DNA of 64,000 nucleotides from Cocos nucifera (GCA_006176705.1 QRFJ01000007.1:3197089-3261088); one strand, 5' to 3'. Shown: positions 22,157-34,288, counted from the first letter of the stretch. Notes: generated by a model from the letters alone, not told the origin. Translations and numbers: made by a program.

Positions 22157-22513
22157 ATGTATTTATATATATTAACACATTGTATGCAAGAATCTTTCAA
22201 AATAAACATTTTTATGCTAGATTATTATTTGAAACTTCCTAGGAAATTCCTTGATTTAGAGGTTTCCACTTGGGCAAATGCATTAGATATTCCTACCAAT
22301 ACATACAATATAATTCAAAGTTTTAAACTCGGTGGGACAGGATTGTTCCAATTTTCCCATCGAATGGGATGTTTCGGAATTCTCTCAAGACGTGCCAATG
22401 GGGATGCTAGAATAATGATAAGATGGTTATGCTCTAAGCCTGCAAAGATGTCCGGTCAAGAATTGAATGATCACATTCAAAAAATTCACCTTCAAGCATC
22501 TTTAGATGCTTAA
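22157..22513 (+). other. Unrecognised open frame, 118 codons
   Basis: It starts at an ATG and ends in a stop just before a T-run at 22517. The C-terminal half (ILSRRANGDARIMIRWLCSK, then QELNDHIQKIHLQ) has the balanced composition of a real protein fragment; the N-terminal part reads like non-coding AT-rich DNA. It could be the last exon or a retro-copied tail of a gene not otherwise present. No family is recognised, and no splice partner was found nearby. Confidence 0.2.
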
Positions 22514-22636
22514 AACCTTTTTTTTTTTTTTTTAACAAAAACATGCTTAAGACGACAAAAGTTGCATTTTTTTTGGCAGAGAGCTGTGGCCAACATCGTC
22601 GTCACATCCTCAAGCATTTTAAGGTCATGTTTGTGT

Positions 22637-22641
<5 letters not shown>

Positions 22642-22688
<47 letters not shown>
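22642..22688. repeat. (TA)n microsatellite
   Basis: Uninterrupted TA dinucleotides, about 23 copies. The minus-strand ORF with an (IY)n tail is produced by it. Confidence 0.95.
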
Positions 22689-22690
<2 letters not shown>

Positions 22691-24566
22691 TAAAAAATTA
22701 AGAAAAATAATAAATATTTTGTTAACATCATTGCAGGAATACCATTCAAATAAGTAGAAGTCAGAAAAAAAAGAAGGAGAAACTAGAAAAAGTAGTCTCT
22801 GGTTTTTACTTTTGTGCGCTTGCCTCTGTCTTTTAAGCATGTTCACAAAAGTAGTTTATATTTATTTTACGCATATCAAAAACTAAATATTTATGAAAGC
22901 TGTTTAAAAATTTGAATTAATTATTTCCGAACATAATTTTTAAGAGAAAACAGAAACAATGAAAATATCTAAAAAAAAAAAAAAAGAATATCTTTTCCCA
23001 ATCCTGTTGTGAGTCACCTTCCAACAGTTTCTCTACCTCTGAGTCTAAAATGGTGGCCACCAACTAGATCCCATCCTCTTTGCCATCGCTCTAGCTACCC
23101 ATTAGATTTTTATTGGTGTCGAGGTAACGATAAGAACCCATCATTTGCTTAAAAGTTTTCCAACCAAGTTGCAGAGAATGAAGTATATTTCTTCCTTCTC
23201 TCTGTTTTTTTTTCTTTTTCTTGTCCGTTAGAAATCCCAACAAAGCTTGCAGTAATGGCCAACAGGACTGGTCCCACACCATTTCCGAGACACTGATTTA
23301 ACTGCAGGGAGCTTACCATTGCAGCAAGAAACAACCTTTCTGAATCTACCATGTTCTTAAAGGCATAGCAATCGAATGATCCATGGATACTTAACCTGAA
23401 AGATTTCAGTATATTATTGAAGCAACATAATTTTCAATCGCTGGTAAGAGAGTCAAGAGGTGGCCCATACTTGCGGAAAATGCATGCATTGGGGGTAGAA
23501 AGTGATGGCTTTTTTAAAGTCTGAACTAGAGGATTAGAATTCTAGACACGGAAACATTGAAAAAGATAGAGCCGTGAAGGTTTATCAAAGCATCATACAG
23601 ATAAAAGAAAACATTATATGAAGAAAGAAACATGCAGAAAAGGTCGTCACAAGCCACCCAAGATTGGGAAACATGGTCCATAAGAGCTTGCCTCACTTGT
23701 TAAACCCGTGATGCACCTTCTCAAATAAATTATGTTGTCAGCATTCTGATTTTGATCAGAAAAAACTAGAAGTCATTTTTGACTCCAAAGTAGAAGCTTA
23801 TCTTTAGCATTCTAATTGATTACTGCTTACTGTAAGATAGGAATATGCTGAAAATAGAAGATTTTTCTCCCTTGTAAACCAACTATTTCATCATCAGAAA
23901 AAGACTCTTTTTTTTTGGTCGAACGGATGAACCAGTCGAATATAGATACATCCATGGAAATCAAAAAACAAAATGTTCAAAAATTGAGCAGGCAATATAG
24001 ACATGAGCACTGGGAAGGCAGGGAAAAAAAGACGGAAGATTCATGACATTACCTGGACTCCAATCGATGATGCTCTTCCTTAAAGGATGCCGAATGGTCA
24101 GGAAAGAGATAAAGGCTCGCAGTGATGGTCATACGTCAACGGGAAGGTGCAGAAGACATCGACATCCGAGTCCTTTCAGTGAGGCTTCTATTTCTGGAAT
24201 CTTAGTCGACGTTCGCAGTTATTCGAAGTCAACAGGAGATGTAAAGGAGTCACACAGATTACGTATATCTATACTTCTACTCTATGTATAGGGATATAAG
24301 TGGATTTTTGATTTATCATACAAAGTAACCTATGCCTATTTCACTGAGCTATAAAAATTAGTTTATTTTAAAATATTTTTTTAAAAAATAAAATTTTAAA
24401 AGAAGTGATATGAGAAAGAAGTAGTTTATATTTGGTAAAACTATTTGATTAGCATATTTCTCAGTATTTGAGCAGCTGGTATCTAGCAAATTTTTTTAAA
24501 AAAATATTTTTAATTATTAAATTATAAAAAATATATATATAGATTTATTTTATAATTAATATTATT

Positions 24567-26012
24567 TATTGGGGATGAATTCCGCTTCCACCGAAGTCTA
24601 GCCTGGTGCTTAGCCTAATGCAGCTGGTAATCATGAAAGAGCTTCAATCAGAAATTCTCCCCCCAGCAGCCAAACTCATTCGATGGTCGGACTGCTCCAG
24701 TGGCCGAGCCCCAGCCGAACTCCCTTTAGGTTTCTCCTTCAGTCGGGCTTCTACGAAAGTCGAACTCCTTCCGAATTTCTCCAGTAGTCAGACTTCTATG
24801 GGAGCCAAACTTCTTCCGGACTCCTCCAGTAGTTAGGCTTCTATGGGAGCCGAACTTTCTTCGAATTTTTTCTTCAGTCGGGCTTCTACGGGAGCCAAAG
24901 TCCTAGATTCCTCCAATAATCGGACTTCTATGGGAGTCGAACTTCTTCCGGACTCCTCCAGCAGTCGAACTTTTATGAGAGCCGAACTTCCTCCGGATTC
25001 CTCCTTTAGTCAGACTTTTTATGGGAGTCGAACTATTTTCGGATTCCTCCAGTAGTCGACTTCTATGAGAGCCAAACTTTTTTCGGACTTTTCAGCAGTC
25101 GGGCTTCTACGAAAGTCGAACTCCTTCCAGATTCCTCCAGTAGTCGGACTTTTATGGGAGCCGAACTTCTGGACTCCTCTTCGGTCGGACTTCTATGGGA
25201 GCCGAACTTTCTTCGATTCCTCTTTCGGTCGGGCTTCTACGGGAGTCGAACTATTTTTGAATTCCTCCAGCAGTCAGACTTCTATGGGAGCCGAATTCTT
25301 TCGAACTCCTCCAACAGTCGAACTTCTATGGAGCCGAACTTCTTCTGAATTCCTCAAGTAGTCGGACTTCTACGGGAGCCGAACTTTTTTCGGACTCCTC
25401 CAGCAGTCGGGCTTCTATAGGAGTCGAACTTCCTCTGAATTTCTCCTTTCGTTGGGCTTCTACGGGAGCCGAACTTCCTCCGAATTTCTCCTTTGGTTGG
25501 GCTTCTACAGAAGCCGAACTCCTTCCACCTCTCTCCTTCAGTCGAATTTCTACAGGAGCCATACTCCTTCCGAGCTTCTCCTTCAGTCGGATTTCCATAA
25601 GAGCCGAACTTCTTTCGAGCTTCTCCTTCAGTCGAATTTCCATAGAAGCCAAATTTCTTCTGAGCTTCTCCTTCAGTCGAATCTCCATAGGAGCCGAACT
25701 CCTTCCATGTCTCTCCTTCAGTCGAATCTCTACAGGAGCCAAACTCCTTCCGCATCTCTCCTTCAATCGAATTTCTATGGGAGTCCGAACTTCTCCAAAA
25801 TCGACATACATCAAAGCTCTTCACCCTTCCATGCGGCCTCGAGCGGCTCAGTGTCGGATGGCTGCAGCCGTCACTATCAATCCACCACAGACGATAGCGA
25901 CCCACTATCGGATTGTGATGGCTATCACCATCAATCTACTGCAAATGGCACTACAGGCCTCGTCTTCCTCGACTCCAGACCAATCCAGCGTCAACCAGAT
26001 TCTACATCAACA
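24567..26012 (+). repeat. 5' LTR of element C, with an internal deletion
   Basis: It starts TATTGGGGATGAATTCCG and ends CTACATCAACA. U3 (about 24690-25790) is a tandem array of some two dozen units of about 40-45 bp built on GACTTCTATGGGAGCCGAAC and TCCTTCCGAATTCCTCC. After GCAAATGGCACTACAGG (about 25955) it jumps to CCTCGTCTTCCTCGACTCC, skipping about 275 bp that the 3' LTR has at about 33957-34232. The lost part includes the TATA region and the R/U5 signature. The long open frames across the array are repeat artefacts. Confidence 0.85.
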
Positions 26013-26015
26013 GAA

Positions 26016-26033
26016 TTGATGCTAGAGGAAGGG
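26016..26033 (+). other. Primer-binding site of element C
   Basis: TTGATGCTAGAGGAAGGG stands 3 bp after the 5' LTR. It corresponds to TTGGCGCTAGAAGGAGGG in E and TTGACGCTAGAGGAAGGG in B. Confidence 0.65.
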
Positions 26034-26120
26034 CCCTTTATTCTTGAGGTTCCCTTATTTTTAAAGAAGTGCTCAGCAACAATCTCTCTTCCTCCTCTCT
26101 AAAGTTCTTTCCCGAGAAAA

Positions 26121-27575
26121 AAATACCTTCCAGGAGGGCTTCAACCCGATGATCGACGGCCTCTGTAGCCAGATCCTGTTCAGACTTATCTGCTCCCACT
26201 TCAGTCCTGATAACTCAAGCTCCATCTATAGCCATGGTGGACGTGGAGCAGTTCAACTTGCTGGTCCAGCAGGTCCGTAGTCTCATGGAGGCGATGCAGG
26301 CCATACATCAACAGGCTCCGATACCAATTCGATCAGAATAGGCTTCTCCAGAGCCTCATGGTTCGATTTGAAAATGGCCGACTTGAGCTATCCGGCCTCT
26401 GATCTTCGGAAAGGGAAAGCAGAGGATAGAGGGCCCCTGCTCGAACCACGACTTGATCTAGGAGGAAGCTTCCCGCCCGCTCCATAAGAAAATCCTGAAG
26501 ATCAACGACCATGAAGATCTCCTAGATCAAAGGCTCCTAAAAATGAGCCGACGAATCGAGGAGCTCCGCCATACCTCCTCCTCATACAGTAATGATATTT
26601 GTACTAATCCTTCTTTTTCTCAGGAGATCATGCAGGAACCCATCTCGTCGAACTTCAAGCTCCCATAATTTAAGAGTTACGATGGGACCACCGATCCGAT
26701 CGATCACCTGAAGACCTTTCGGATAATGATGTTGCTTCATGGCAGTCGGACACTATTTTATGCCAAACTTTCCCATCTACCCTCAAGGGGGCTATCAGAA
26801 ATTGGTACTCGACACTTAAGCCGGGTATATTTTTTTTTTTAATCAGATGAGCCATCAGTTCATGGCTCACTTCGTCAACAGTCGACGTCCGCGCCGAGGT
26901 TCGGATTCTCTGATGACCATCAAGTAGGAGGAAGAATCCATCCAAGCTTTTGTCATTCGATTTAATGCTGCTGCATTGCAGGTCTAAAATTTGGATCAAT
27001 CCATCACCATGGCCGCACTCAAGGGCGGCCTTCAGAAGAATGATTTGCTTTTCTTCCTAGAAAAAAAGTACCATAGAAACTTCGTCGATATGCTAGCTCG
27101 GACTGAAGGTTACGTTCGAGTTGAAGAGGCCTTCAAGGCCAAGGATGATGAAGCCTTTGGTAAGAGATGAATCGGCAAGTCAGACGGATCCGTCGAGGAA
27201 GGAAAGTTGAGTGAGACTCGGCAGCACTTTCAAACTTTCTCTGAGCGCAAATGAGCCTGAACTCTCCCCCGGGCTCAGAGGCTGGGAAGCTCGGATAAAA
27301 GGACACGACAAGGTTCTCCTCAATGAAGATTTCATAACTACGCCTTCCTCAATGCTCCAAAAATTCAAGTGCTGATAAAAATCAGGGAGCAACTACCGAG
27401 ACCAGAAAGGAAGTGCTCTCACCCCAGCAAGCGCAATCCTAACAAGTTCTGTCTTTATCATCGTGACCACGATCACGATACTGAGGAGTGTATCCAACTC
27501 CAGGATGAGATCGAGGAGCTCATCAGACGAGGCAGATTAGGTCGATTTCTATGGCGATGGTCTGAAGGATGAAAA
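26121..27575 (+). pseudogene. gag of element C (broken)
   Basis: The family start (MPPRRA) is recognisable near 26121, but ATG has become ATA, followed by PSRRASTR and a stop. MVDVEQFNLLVQQVRSLMEA follows at about 26235. The gag core is spread over two frames: FKSYDGTTDPIDHLKTF at 26670-26730, then FPSTLKGAIRNWYSTLKPG near 26770-26825. The T-run at 26829-26838 adds another shift. The ALKGGLQKNDLLFFLEKKY part is near 27010-27070. The C-terminal knuckle CLYHRDHDHDTEEC (27448-27490) is intact. At least five stops and three shifts prevent a full Gag. Confidence 0.8.
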
Positions 27576-27719
27576 AATCGGTCGAGGGCATTATCGCAGC
27601 CTGAGCCACCAAGGGGAGAGGATCAACAAGAAGATCGGCCGCCTCTCGGCATCATCAATATGATCTCGGGGAAACTTCAGCAAGAAGAGGCCAGCGGATC
27701 CGAGGGATCGGTGAAGAGA

Positions 27720-29800
27720 TAGAGGACTGAAGAACCCATAACCTTCATTGAGGCGGATGCTCAGGAGGTCCAATTCCTCCATAATGATGCGGTTGTAATC
27801 TCTTTAAACATTGCCGATTACGATGTATGCCGTATTTTAGTAAATAATAGAAGCTTGGTCGATGTATTATTTTATGATGCCTTCTTAAAAATATTCTTGC
27901 TCAATAACCACTTGGAGCCTATGAACTCTCCGTTGATAGGCTTCATTGATGATGCCGTACCAATTGAGGGCATAATAACTTTGGCCGTGACTGCGGAACA
28001 ATATTCGAAACTGGCTAAGACATAGGTCGACTTTTTAGTTGTAAGGACTCCATCTGCCTATAATGCTATTCTCAGTCGACTTAGTTTAAATGCACTTCAG
28101 GCAATGGTATCAACTTATTATTTGAAGATGAAGTTTCCGACAAGTCACGGGATCGGAGAGGTTAAGGAAGATCAAGCCCTGGCAAGACACTGCTACTCAA
28201 TCATCCTACGCAAGAAAGAACAGTCTGATTCTTATCTTATTGATGGGCTAGATGTCCGTGATGACCTCACCGAGGAGTAGGGCGAGCCTATGGAGGACCT
28301 CGTCTCTGTATCCTTAAACGATAGGAACACGAAGCATGTGGTGCAGATCGGCTCCAACTTGGGAGAGGAGATTCGAAAGCAACTCACTACCTTCCTCAGA
28401 AGGAACGTCGACGTCTTTGCCTAGGCTCCAGTAGATATGCCAGAAATTGATGCCGAAGTCATGGAACATCAGCTAGCCGTTGATTCGAAGCATCGATCGA
28501 TAAAAGAGAAGATACGCAGCCACGCTCCGAAGAGGCAGAAAGCAATCGCTAAAAAAGTAAGGAAGCTCCTCAAAGCTGGATTCATCCAAAAAGTTAACTA
28601 TCCAACCTGGATCTCAAACATGGTCTTCGTCAAAAAGGTGAAAAATAAGTGGAGGATATGTATAGACTTCAAAAAGCTGAACAAGGCTTGTCCAAAAGAT
28701 AGCTATCCTTTATCTAGGATCGATCAATTAATGGACGTAACTTTGGGCCACGAGCTCCTCACCTTCATTGATGCCTTCTTTGATTATAATTAGATACGGA
28801 TGGCACCGAAGGACGAGGAGAAAACTGCTTTCGTTACTGACCGTGGTCTTTATTGTTACAGGGTCATGCCCTTTGGACTCAAAAATGTAGGAGCAACATA
28901 CCAGCGCCTAGTCAACAAGATCTTCAAGAAGCAGATCGACCGCAACATGGAGGTGTACGTAGATAACATGCTCGTCAAAAGTTGAGCTTCTACAGACCAT
29001 CTTGTCAATCTTGAAGAGACCTTCAGCGCACTTAGGAAGCACAAGATGAATCTCAATCCGACCAAGTGCACCTTTGGTGTGACCTCTGGAAAGTTTCTGG
29101 GTTTATGGTGTTGAGACATGGAATTGAAGTGAATTCTAAGAAAATTCAAGCCATTCAGGAGATGACTATTCCAAAAATAATCAAAGAAGTTCAGCGTCTG
29201 ACTGAAAAAATGGCATTCCTAAATCGCTTTGTCTCGAGATCGATCGAGCGATGCATGCCCTTCTTCTGAGTTCTCAGGCAGCTAAAGAACTTCTGCTGGA
29301 TGGTAGAGTACCAACGGGTGTTTGAAGAGCTTAAAAACTATCTCGGCTCACCCCCACTACTGGTAAAGCTCGAATTCGGAGAGAAATTATTCCTATATCT
29401 AGCAGTCTTTTCGATGGCCCTGGCGGCAGTCCTGGTCAAGGAAGAAGCGAAGATGCAATGATCGGTCTATTACGTAAGCCAAGTCCTAAGAGTTGCAGAG
29501 ACCAGATACTCTAGACTAGAAAAAATAACTTACTCTCTTTTAATTGCTGCTAGGAGACTCCAATCTTACTTTCAGGGGCACACCATAACAGTCCTCATGG
29601 ATCAACCAATAAAAGCAGTCCTACATCGAACGAATACTTTCGAAAGAATCGTAAAATGGACGATCGAGCTCACAAAGTTTGACATCAACCATCAACCTTG
29701 GCCATCGATCAAAGTTCAGATATTGATAAATTTTGTAGTAGAATATACCATTCCAGCTAAAGCTGAGCTCAAATAGGACAAGATCGATGCTCCGCTGTCG
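27720..29800 (+). pseudogene. pol of element C: protease, reverse transcriptase and degenerate RNase H (broken)
   Basis: Protease: VISLNIADYDVCRILVNNRS then LVDVLFYDAF (about 27795-27880); the catalytic D of the D-N/T/S-G triad is N and the glycine is R. RT (28437-29270): HQLAVDSKHRSIKEKIRSHA, NKACPKDSYPLSRIDQL, TDRGLYCYRVMPFGLKN, and YVDNML at 28956-28967 where YVDDML is expected, so one catalytic aspartate is gone. Stops interrupt at 28278, 28423, 28792 and 28983, with a shift near 29100. The RNase H part (29380-29760) keeps ETRYSRLEK-like and VLMDQPIKAVLHR blocks. The protein could not work even if the stops were read through. Confidence 0.85.
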
Positions 29801-29845
29801 CAACCAAGCCTCTCCGAGGAGAGTGCCGATCTTTTCGAAGGCTTT

Positions 29846-31560
29846 TAGATTCTGTACGTGGATGGTTCGTCCAACTCCACTGGAGTAGGTGCAGGACTGG
29901 TCTTACTCAGTCCTGAGAGAATCGTCGCCGAGTACGCGCTGTGCTTCGAATTTTCTATGACTAATAATGGGGCTGAGTATGAAGCGCTGATCGTTGGATT
30001 AAAAATAGTAAGAAAATTAAAAGTAGATCGGCTTCAAGTTTACAGCGACTTTCAATTAATGGTCGGCCCAGTTAGTAGCAGCTATGATGCTCGGGAGGAA
30101 AGCATGATGAAATACCTTGAGAAAGTAAAAGACTTGACTCCGGCCTTCAGCTATTTTGGCATTCGATGGATTTTGAGGGCAGAAAATATAAAAGCCGACA
30201 TCCTCTCTAAGTTGGCCACTTTGGCTCCAGCCGAACTGTCCAAAGAAGTATTTTTTGAGACTCTGAAGCGCCCAAGCCTAGAGGAATCATAGGTCATTTT
30301 GTAGATAAAACTCGAGCCGAGCTAAATCGATCCGTTGGTCACCTACCTCAAGGATGGAGTCCTTCCTCGTGATCCAAAAGAAGCTCAGAAACTCAAGAAT
30401 CAAACCTTTCGGTACGTTTTGTACGAAGGCTGATTGTATAAGAGGTCGTATTCGCTACCGCTGCTAAGATGTCTCCGATCTTCAGAAGCCGACTTCGCAT
30501 TATGAAAAGTGCATGAGAGAATTTGTGGAAGCCACGTAGGAGCTAGATTTCTGTCATAAAAATTACTTCGGTAAGGATACTATTGGCTGACCTTATACTA
30601 TGATTCCATGGAGTATGTCAAAAAATGTGACCGCTATCAGAAGAATACAAACGTACAAAGACATCTGGCTTTTGAGCTTACTCTGCTAAGCACGCCTTGG
30701 CCATTCGCGCAGTGGGGAATGGACATACTCGATCCTTTCTCGATGGTATTCGGACAGCGGAAGTTTCTCTTGGTCGTGATCGACTACTTCACCAAATGGG
30801 TCGAGACTGAACCACTAGCAAAAATTATCGAGGTTAAGGTACAGAACTTCATTTGAAAGTCAATAGTCTATCGATTTGGTCTGCCCCGAACCCTCATAAT
30901 AGATAACGGACGACAGTTCGCTGGAACGAGGTTCGTTGAGTTCTGCGAAGATCTAAACATCTTCCATCACTTCACATTGGTAGCTCACCCATAGACAAAC
31001 AGAGAAGCTGAAGTGACTAACCGAATTCTACTGCAAGGCATCAAGATAAGGCTCGATAGAGCAAGGAGGGCCTGGGTGGATGAACTCTACCACATCCTCT
31101 GGGCATACCGAACTACTCAAAGGCTACCGATTAGAAAACCACCTTTTGCCTTGACCTTTAGCACGGAGGCAGTTATCCCGATTGAGCTTAAGCTTTCCTC
31201 AGCATGGGTCGTGGCTTTCAATGAGTAGCACAATCTATGGGACCTTAGAGTCATCCTCGATCTATTAAAAGAAAAAGAAAGAAAGCCCAGGTTCGGATGG
31301 CGGCCTACAAACGAAATATGACTCAGTACTATAACTCCAAAGTCAGAAGTAAGACATTCAGAGTGGAGAACCTAGTACTTCAACGAGTCATCATCTCTCA
31401 GCCTCAAAGCTAGGAGAAGCTCATCCCAAATTGGGAAGGCCCATATGAAGTGGTGGAGATCATCCGGTCTGAAACTTATCATCTGAAGGAGCTCGATGGA
31501 ATAACGCTTCTACGATCTTAGAACTCAGAAAATCTGAGGATGTACTACCAGTAATCTTTT
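29846..31560 (+). pseudogene. pol of element C: archaeal-like RNase H and integrase (broken)
   Basis: The archaeal-like RNase H (29846-30290) is an open stretch of 144 codons with all acidic motifs: LYVDGSSN, GAEYEAL, VYSDFQLM and ENIKADILSKLA. The integrase core lies in several open pieces: MEYVKKCDRYQKN (30608), QWGMDILDPF, then after a stop IIDNGRQFAGTRF (about 30898), and after another REAEVTNRILLQG (31001 on), so D, D and E are all present. The C-terminal part (31290-31550) has YYNSKVRSKTFRVENLVL, NWEGPYEV and YHLKEL. No chromodomain follows. Stops are at 30289, 30302, 30431, 30505, 30854, 30991 and 31226. Confidence 0.83.
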
Positions 31561-31639
31561 TTTAACAAAACTCCTTCATTTCAGTATTATGGTTTCTTGG
31601 TGTAAGAACTATGGGATGATGGAAAAGAAACAATCGAAA

Positions 31640-32200
31640 GTGACCATATAAGGAATAGAAGGTGAACCTCATCCTAACATGAGCAAAGTCGAAGACCTCG
31701 TTCATTTTATACGAGATGGAGGGAGAGGCCCTGACGCCCTTATGTGCTCCCACAGTCCGTTAGGAACAGGAGGAGGACCTCATCCTAACACGAGCAAAAT
31801 AGAAGACCTCGTTCATTTTAGACGAGATGGAGGAAGAGGCCCTGACATTGGCTCTTATGTGCTCCACAGTCCGTTAGAAACAGGAGGAGGAACCTCGTCC
31901 TAACGCGAGCAAAGTCGAAGGCCTCGTTCATTTTAGATGAGATGAAGGGAGAGGTCATAACAACGATCCTTATGTATCCCCACAGTCCGTTAGGAACAGG
32001 AGGAGGATCTCATCCTAACGTGAGTAAAGTTGAAGGCCTCGTTCATTTTAGACGAGATGGAGAGAGAGGCCCTGAAAATGATCCTCATGTGCCCCCATAG
32101 TCTATTAGGAACAGGAGGAAGATCTCATCCTAACGCGAGCAAAGTCGAAGGTCTCATTCATTTTAAACAGGATGAGAGGAAAGACGCCGACGATGGCCCC
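31640..32200 (+). repeat. TTAGGA-hairpin array of element C
   Basis: Five units begin near 31648, 31757, 31868, 31990 and 32105 (period about 110-120 bp). Each has GTTAGGAACAGGAGGAGGAC, closes with TCCTAACGCGAGCAAAG, and continues with CTCGTTCATTTTAGACGAGA, a second self-complementary block (CTCGT...ACGAG). The array is in the same orientation relative to the element as in A and B. Confidence 0.88.
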
Positions 32201-32215
32201 ATTATGCCCAACAAT

Positions 32216-32700
32216 AATAGGAGATGAGATCTCCTTCAACCTCGATTGGAGATAAGATCTCCCCCAAGCTTCAACTACAACTTCAAACTCGACTGGAGAA
32301 AAGATCTCTTTCGAGCTTCAAAGTTTACATCAATAGGAGAGAAGATCTTCTTCAACCTCGGCTAGAGATAAGATCTCCTCAAGCTTTAAAGTCTACATCA
32401 ACAGGAGAGAAGATCTTCTTCAACCTTGACTGGAGATAAGATCTCTCCGAGCTTCAAAGTCTACATCAATAGGAGAGAAGATCTTCTTTAACCTTGACTG
32501 GAGATGAGATCTCTTCCGAGCTCCAACTACAATTTTAATCTCGATTGGAGATAAGATCTCTCTGAGCTTCAAAGTCTACATCAACAGGAGAGAAGATCTC
32601 CTTCAACCTCGACTGAAGATGAGATCTCCTCCGAGCTCCAACTACAACTTTAACCTCAGTTGGAGATAAGATCTTTCTCAAGCTTCAACTTGAACTAGTG
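32216..32700 (+). repeat. GAGATAAGATCTC hairpin array of element C
   Basis: About 12-14 copies of GGAGATAAGATCTCC-like blocks occur at spacings of about 30-45 bp, alternating with AGGAGAGAAGATCTTCTTCA. Spacers read AACCTCGACT and GAGCTTCAAAGTCTACATCA. The array lies between the TTAGGA array and the purine tract. Confidence 0.85.
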
Positions 32701-32781
32701 CAGAGCCCTAAAGAGGACTTCGCAGTCGTCCTTTTTATACTCCCTTCCTTCGAATTTCGAACTCGAAAGTGGAGGAACTAT

Positions 32782-34288
32782 TATTGGGGATGAACCCCGC
32801 TCCCACCGAAGTTTAGTTTGGTGCTTAGCCTAATGCAGCTGATAATCATGGAAGAGCTTCAATCAAAAATTCTTCCCCTAGTAGTCGAACTCATTCAGTG
32901 GTCGGACTCTTCCAGCGGACGAATCCAACCAAACTTCTCAGAGGCCAAACCCAATCGAACTTCTCAGCGGTCGAGCCCCAGCCAAACTTCTTTCGAGTTC
33001 CTCTTTCAGTCAGGCTTCTATGGGAGCCAAACTCTTTTCGAATTTCTCCTTCAGTCAGGCTTCTATGGGAGCCGAACTATTTTTGGATTCCTTCAGTAGT
33101 CGGACTTCTATGGGAGCCAAACTTTTTTCGAACTTCTTCAGCAGTCGAGCTTCTATGAAAGCCGAACTCCTTCCAGATTTTTTCAGTAGTCGGGCTTCTA
33201 TGGAAGCCACACTTCTTCTGGACTCTTCCTTTGGTCGGGCTTCTATGGAAGCCAAACTTCCTTCGGATTTCTCCTTCGATCGGGCTTCTATGGGAGCTGA
33301 ACTATTTCTAGATTCCTCCAGTAGTCGAACTTCTACGGAAGTCGAACTTTTTTCAAACTCCTCCAGCAGTCGGACTTCTACATAAGCCAAACTTCCTCTG
33401 AATTCCTCCTTCGATCGGGCTTCTACGGGAGCCGAACTCCTTCTGCCTCTCCCCTTCAGTCGAATTTCCATAGGAGCCGTACTCCTTTCAAGCTTCTCCT
33501 TCAGTCAAATTTCCATAGGAGTCGAACTTTTTTCGAGCTTTTCTTTCGATCAGATTTCCACATGAGCCAAATTTCTTCCGAGCTTCTCCTTCAGTCGAAT
33601 CTCTATAGGAGCCGAACTCCTTCCATGTCTCTCCTTCAGTCGAATCTCTACAGGAGCCAAACTTCTTTCATGTCTTTCCTTCAGTTGAATCTCTATAGGA
33701 GCCAAACTCCTTCCATGTCTCTCCTCAGTCGAATCTCTACAGGAGCCAAACTCCTTCCGCATCTCTTCTTCAATCAGATTTCTATAGAAGTCCAAACTTC
33801 TCCGAAATTGACATACGTCAAAGCTCTTCACCCTTCCATGCGGTCCCGAGCGGCTCAGTGTCGGATGGCTACGACCATCACTATCAGTCCACCACAAGCG
33901 ACAGCGATTCGCTATCGGATGGCAATGGCTATCATTATCAATCTACTGCAGGTGGCGTCTTCCTCCATGACTAACTCTATCAGACCTCGAGCGGCCCGCT
34001 ATCAGGCAGCTGCAACTGTCACTATCAATCCGCTACAAGCTCCCCTGTAAAAAAGGATCCTCCAGATATATTTTTCCTAAGCTCTCCTCTTCCGCTCAAA
34101 AATTCTGCTGAACTCTTTTCTGAGCACTCCATTTTTGTTGCTCAAAAGAGCTGACTTGATCGTCAGAGGGTCATTTTGAAGCCACCACCATCGACTTCGG
34201 ACGGAACTTTATTTTGTAGGTCACCGACGATGACCTCATCTTCCTCGACTCCAGACCAATCCGACGTCAACTAGATTCTGCGTCAACA
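32782..34288 (+). repeat. 3' LTR of element C
   Basis: It runs from TATTGGGGATGAACCCCG to CTGCGTCAACA. U3 (about 32900-33800) has the same GACTTCTATGGGAGCCGAAC units as the 5' LTR but fewer. It keeps the promoter-proximal part missing from the 5' LTR: a weak TATA position (CCTGTAAAAAAGGATCC, about 34045) and the R/U5 signature GCTGACTTGATCGTCAGAGG (about 34150). Confidence 0.87.

Larger units (their letters stand above)
21522..24566. other. Intergenic region between the GT14 gene and element C
   Basis: It is AT-rich and includes the GT14 3' UTR, a TA microsatellite (22642-22688) and A/T runs at 22517-22534 and 22973-22985. No known gene is recognised. The frame at 22157-22513 is listed separately; the frame at 24043-24291 shows nothing recognisable. 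Confidence 0.5.
24567..34288 (+). mobile_element. Element C: structurally complete but decayed Tat-type Ty3/gypsy retrotransposon
   Basis: The order is 5' LTR (24567-26012), primer-binding site, gag, protease, RT, degenerate RNase H, archaeal-like RNase H, integrase, two hairpin arrays, purine tract (32758-32781) and 3' LTR (32782-34288). The flanks TTATT (24562-24566) and TTACT (34289-34293) form a 5-bp target duplication with one mismatch. The gag start codon, RT active site and protease active site are mutated, and stops are frequent. The 5' LTR has also lost its promoter. No antisense gene is found between integrase and 3' LTR, unlike A. Confidence 0.9.

Noticed and set aside
25326..26102. 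Open frames of 162-216 codons on both strands in the 5' LTR of element C (and similar ones at 33055-34050)
   Set aside because: They follow the LTR minisatellite units and repeat the same few residues. The matching region in the other LTR is equally open.
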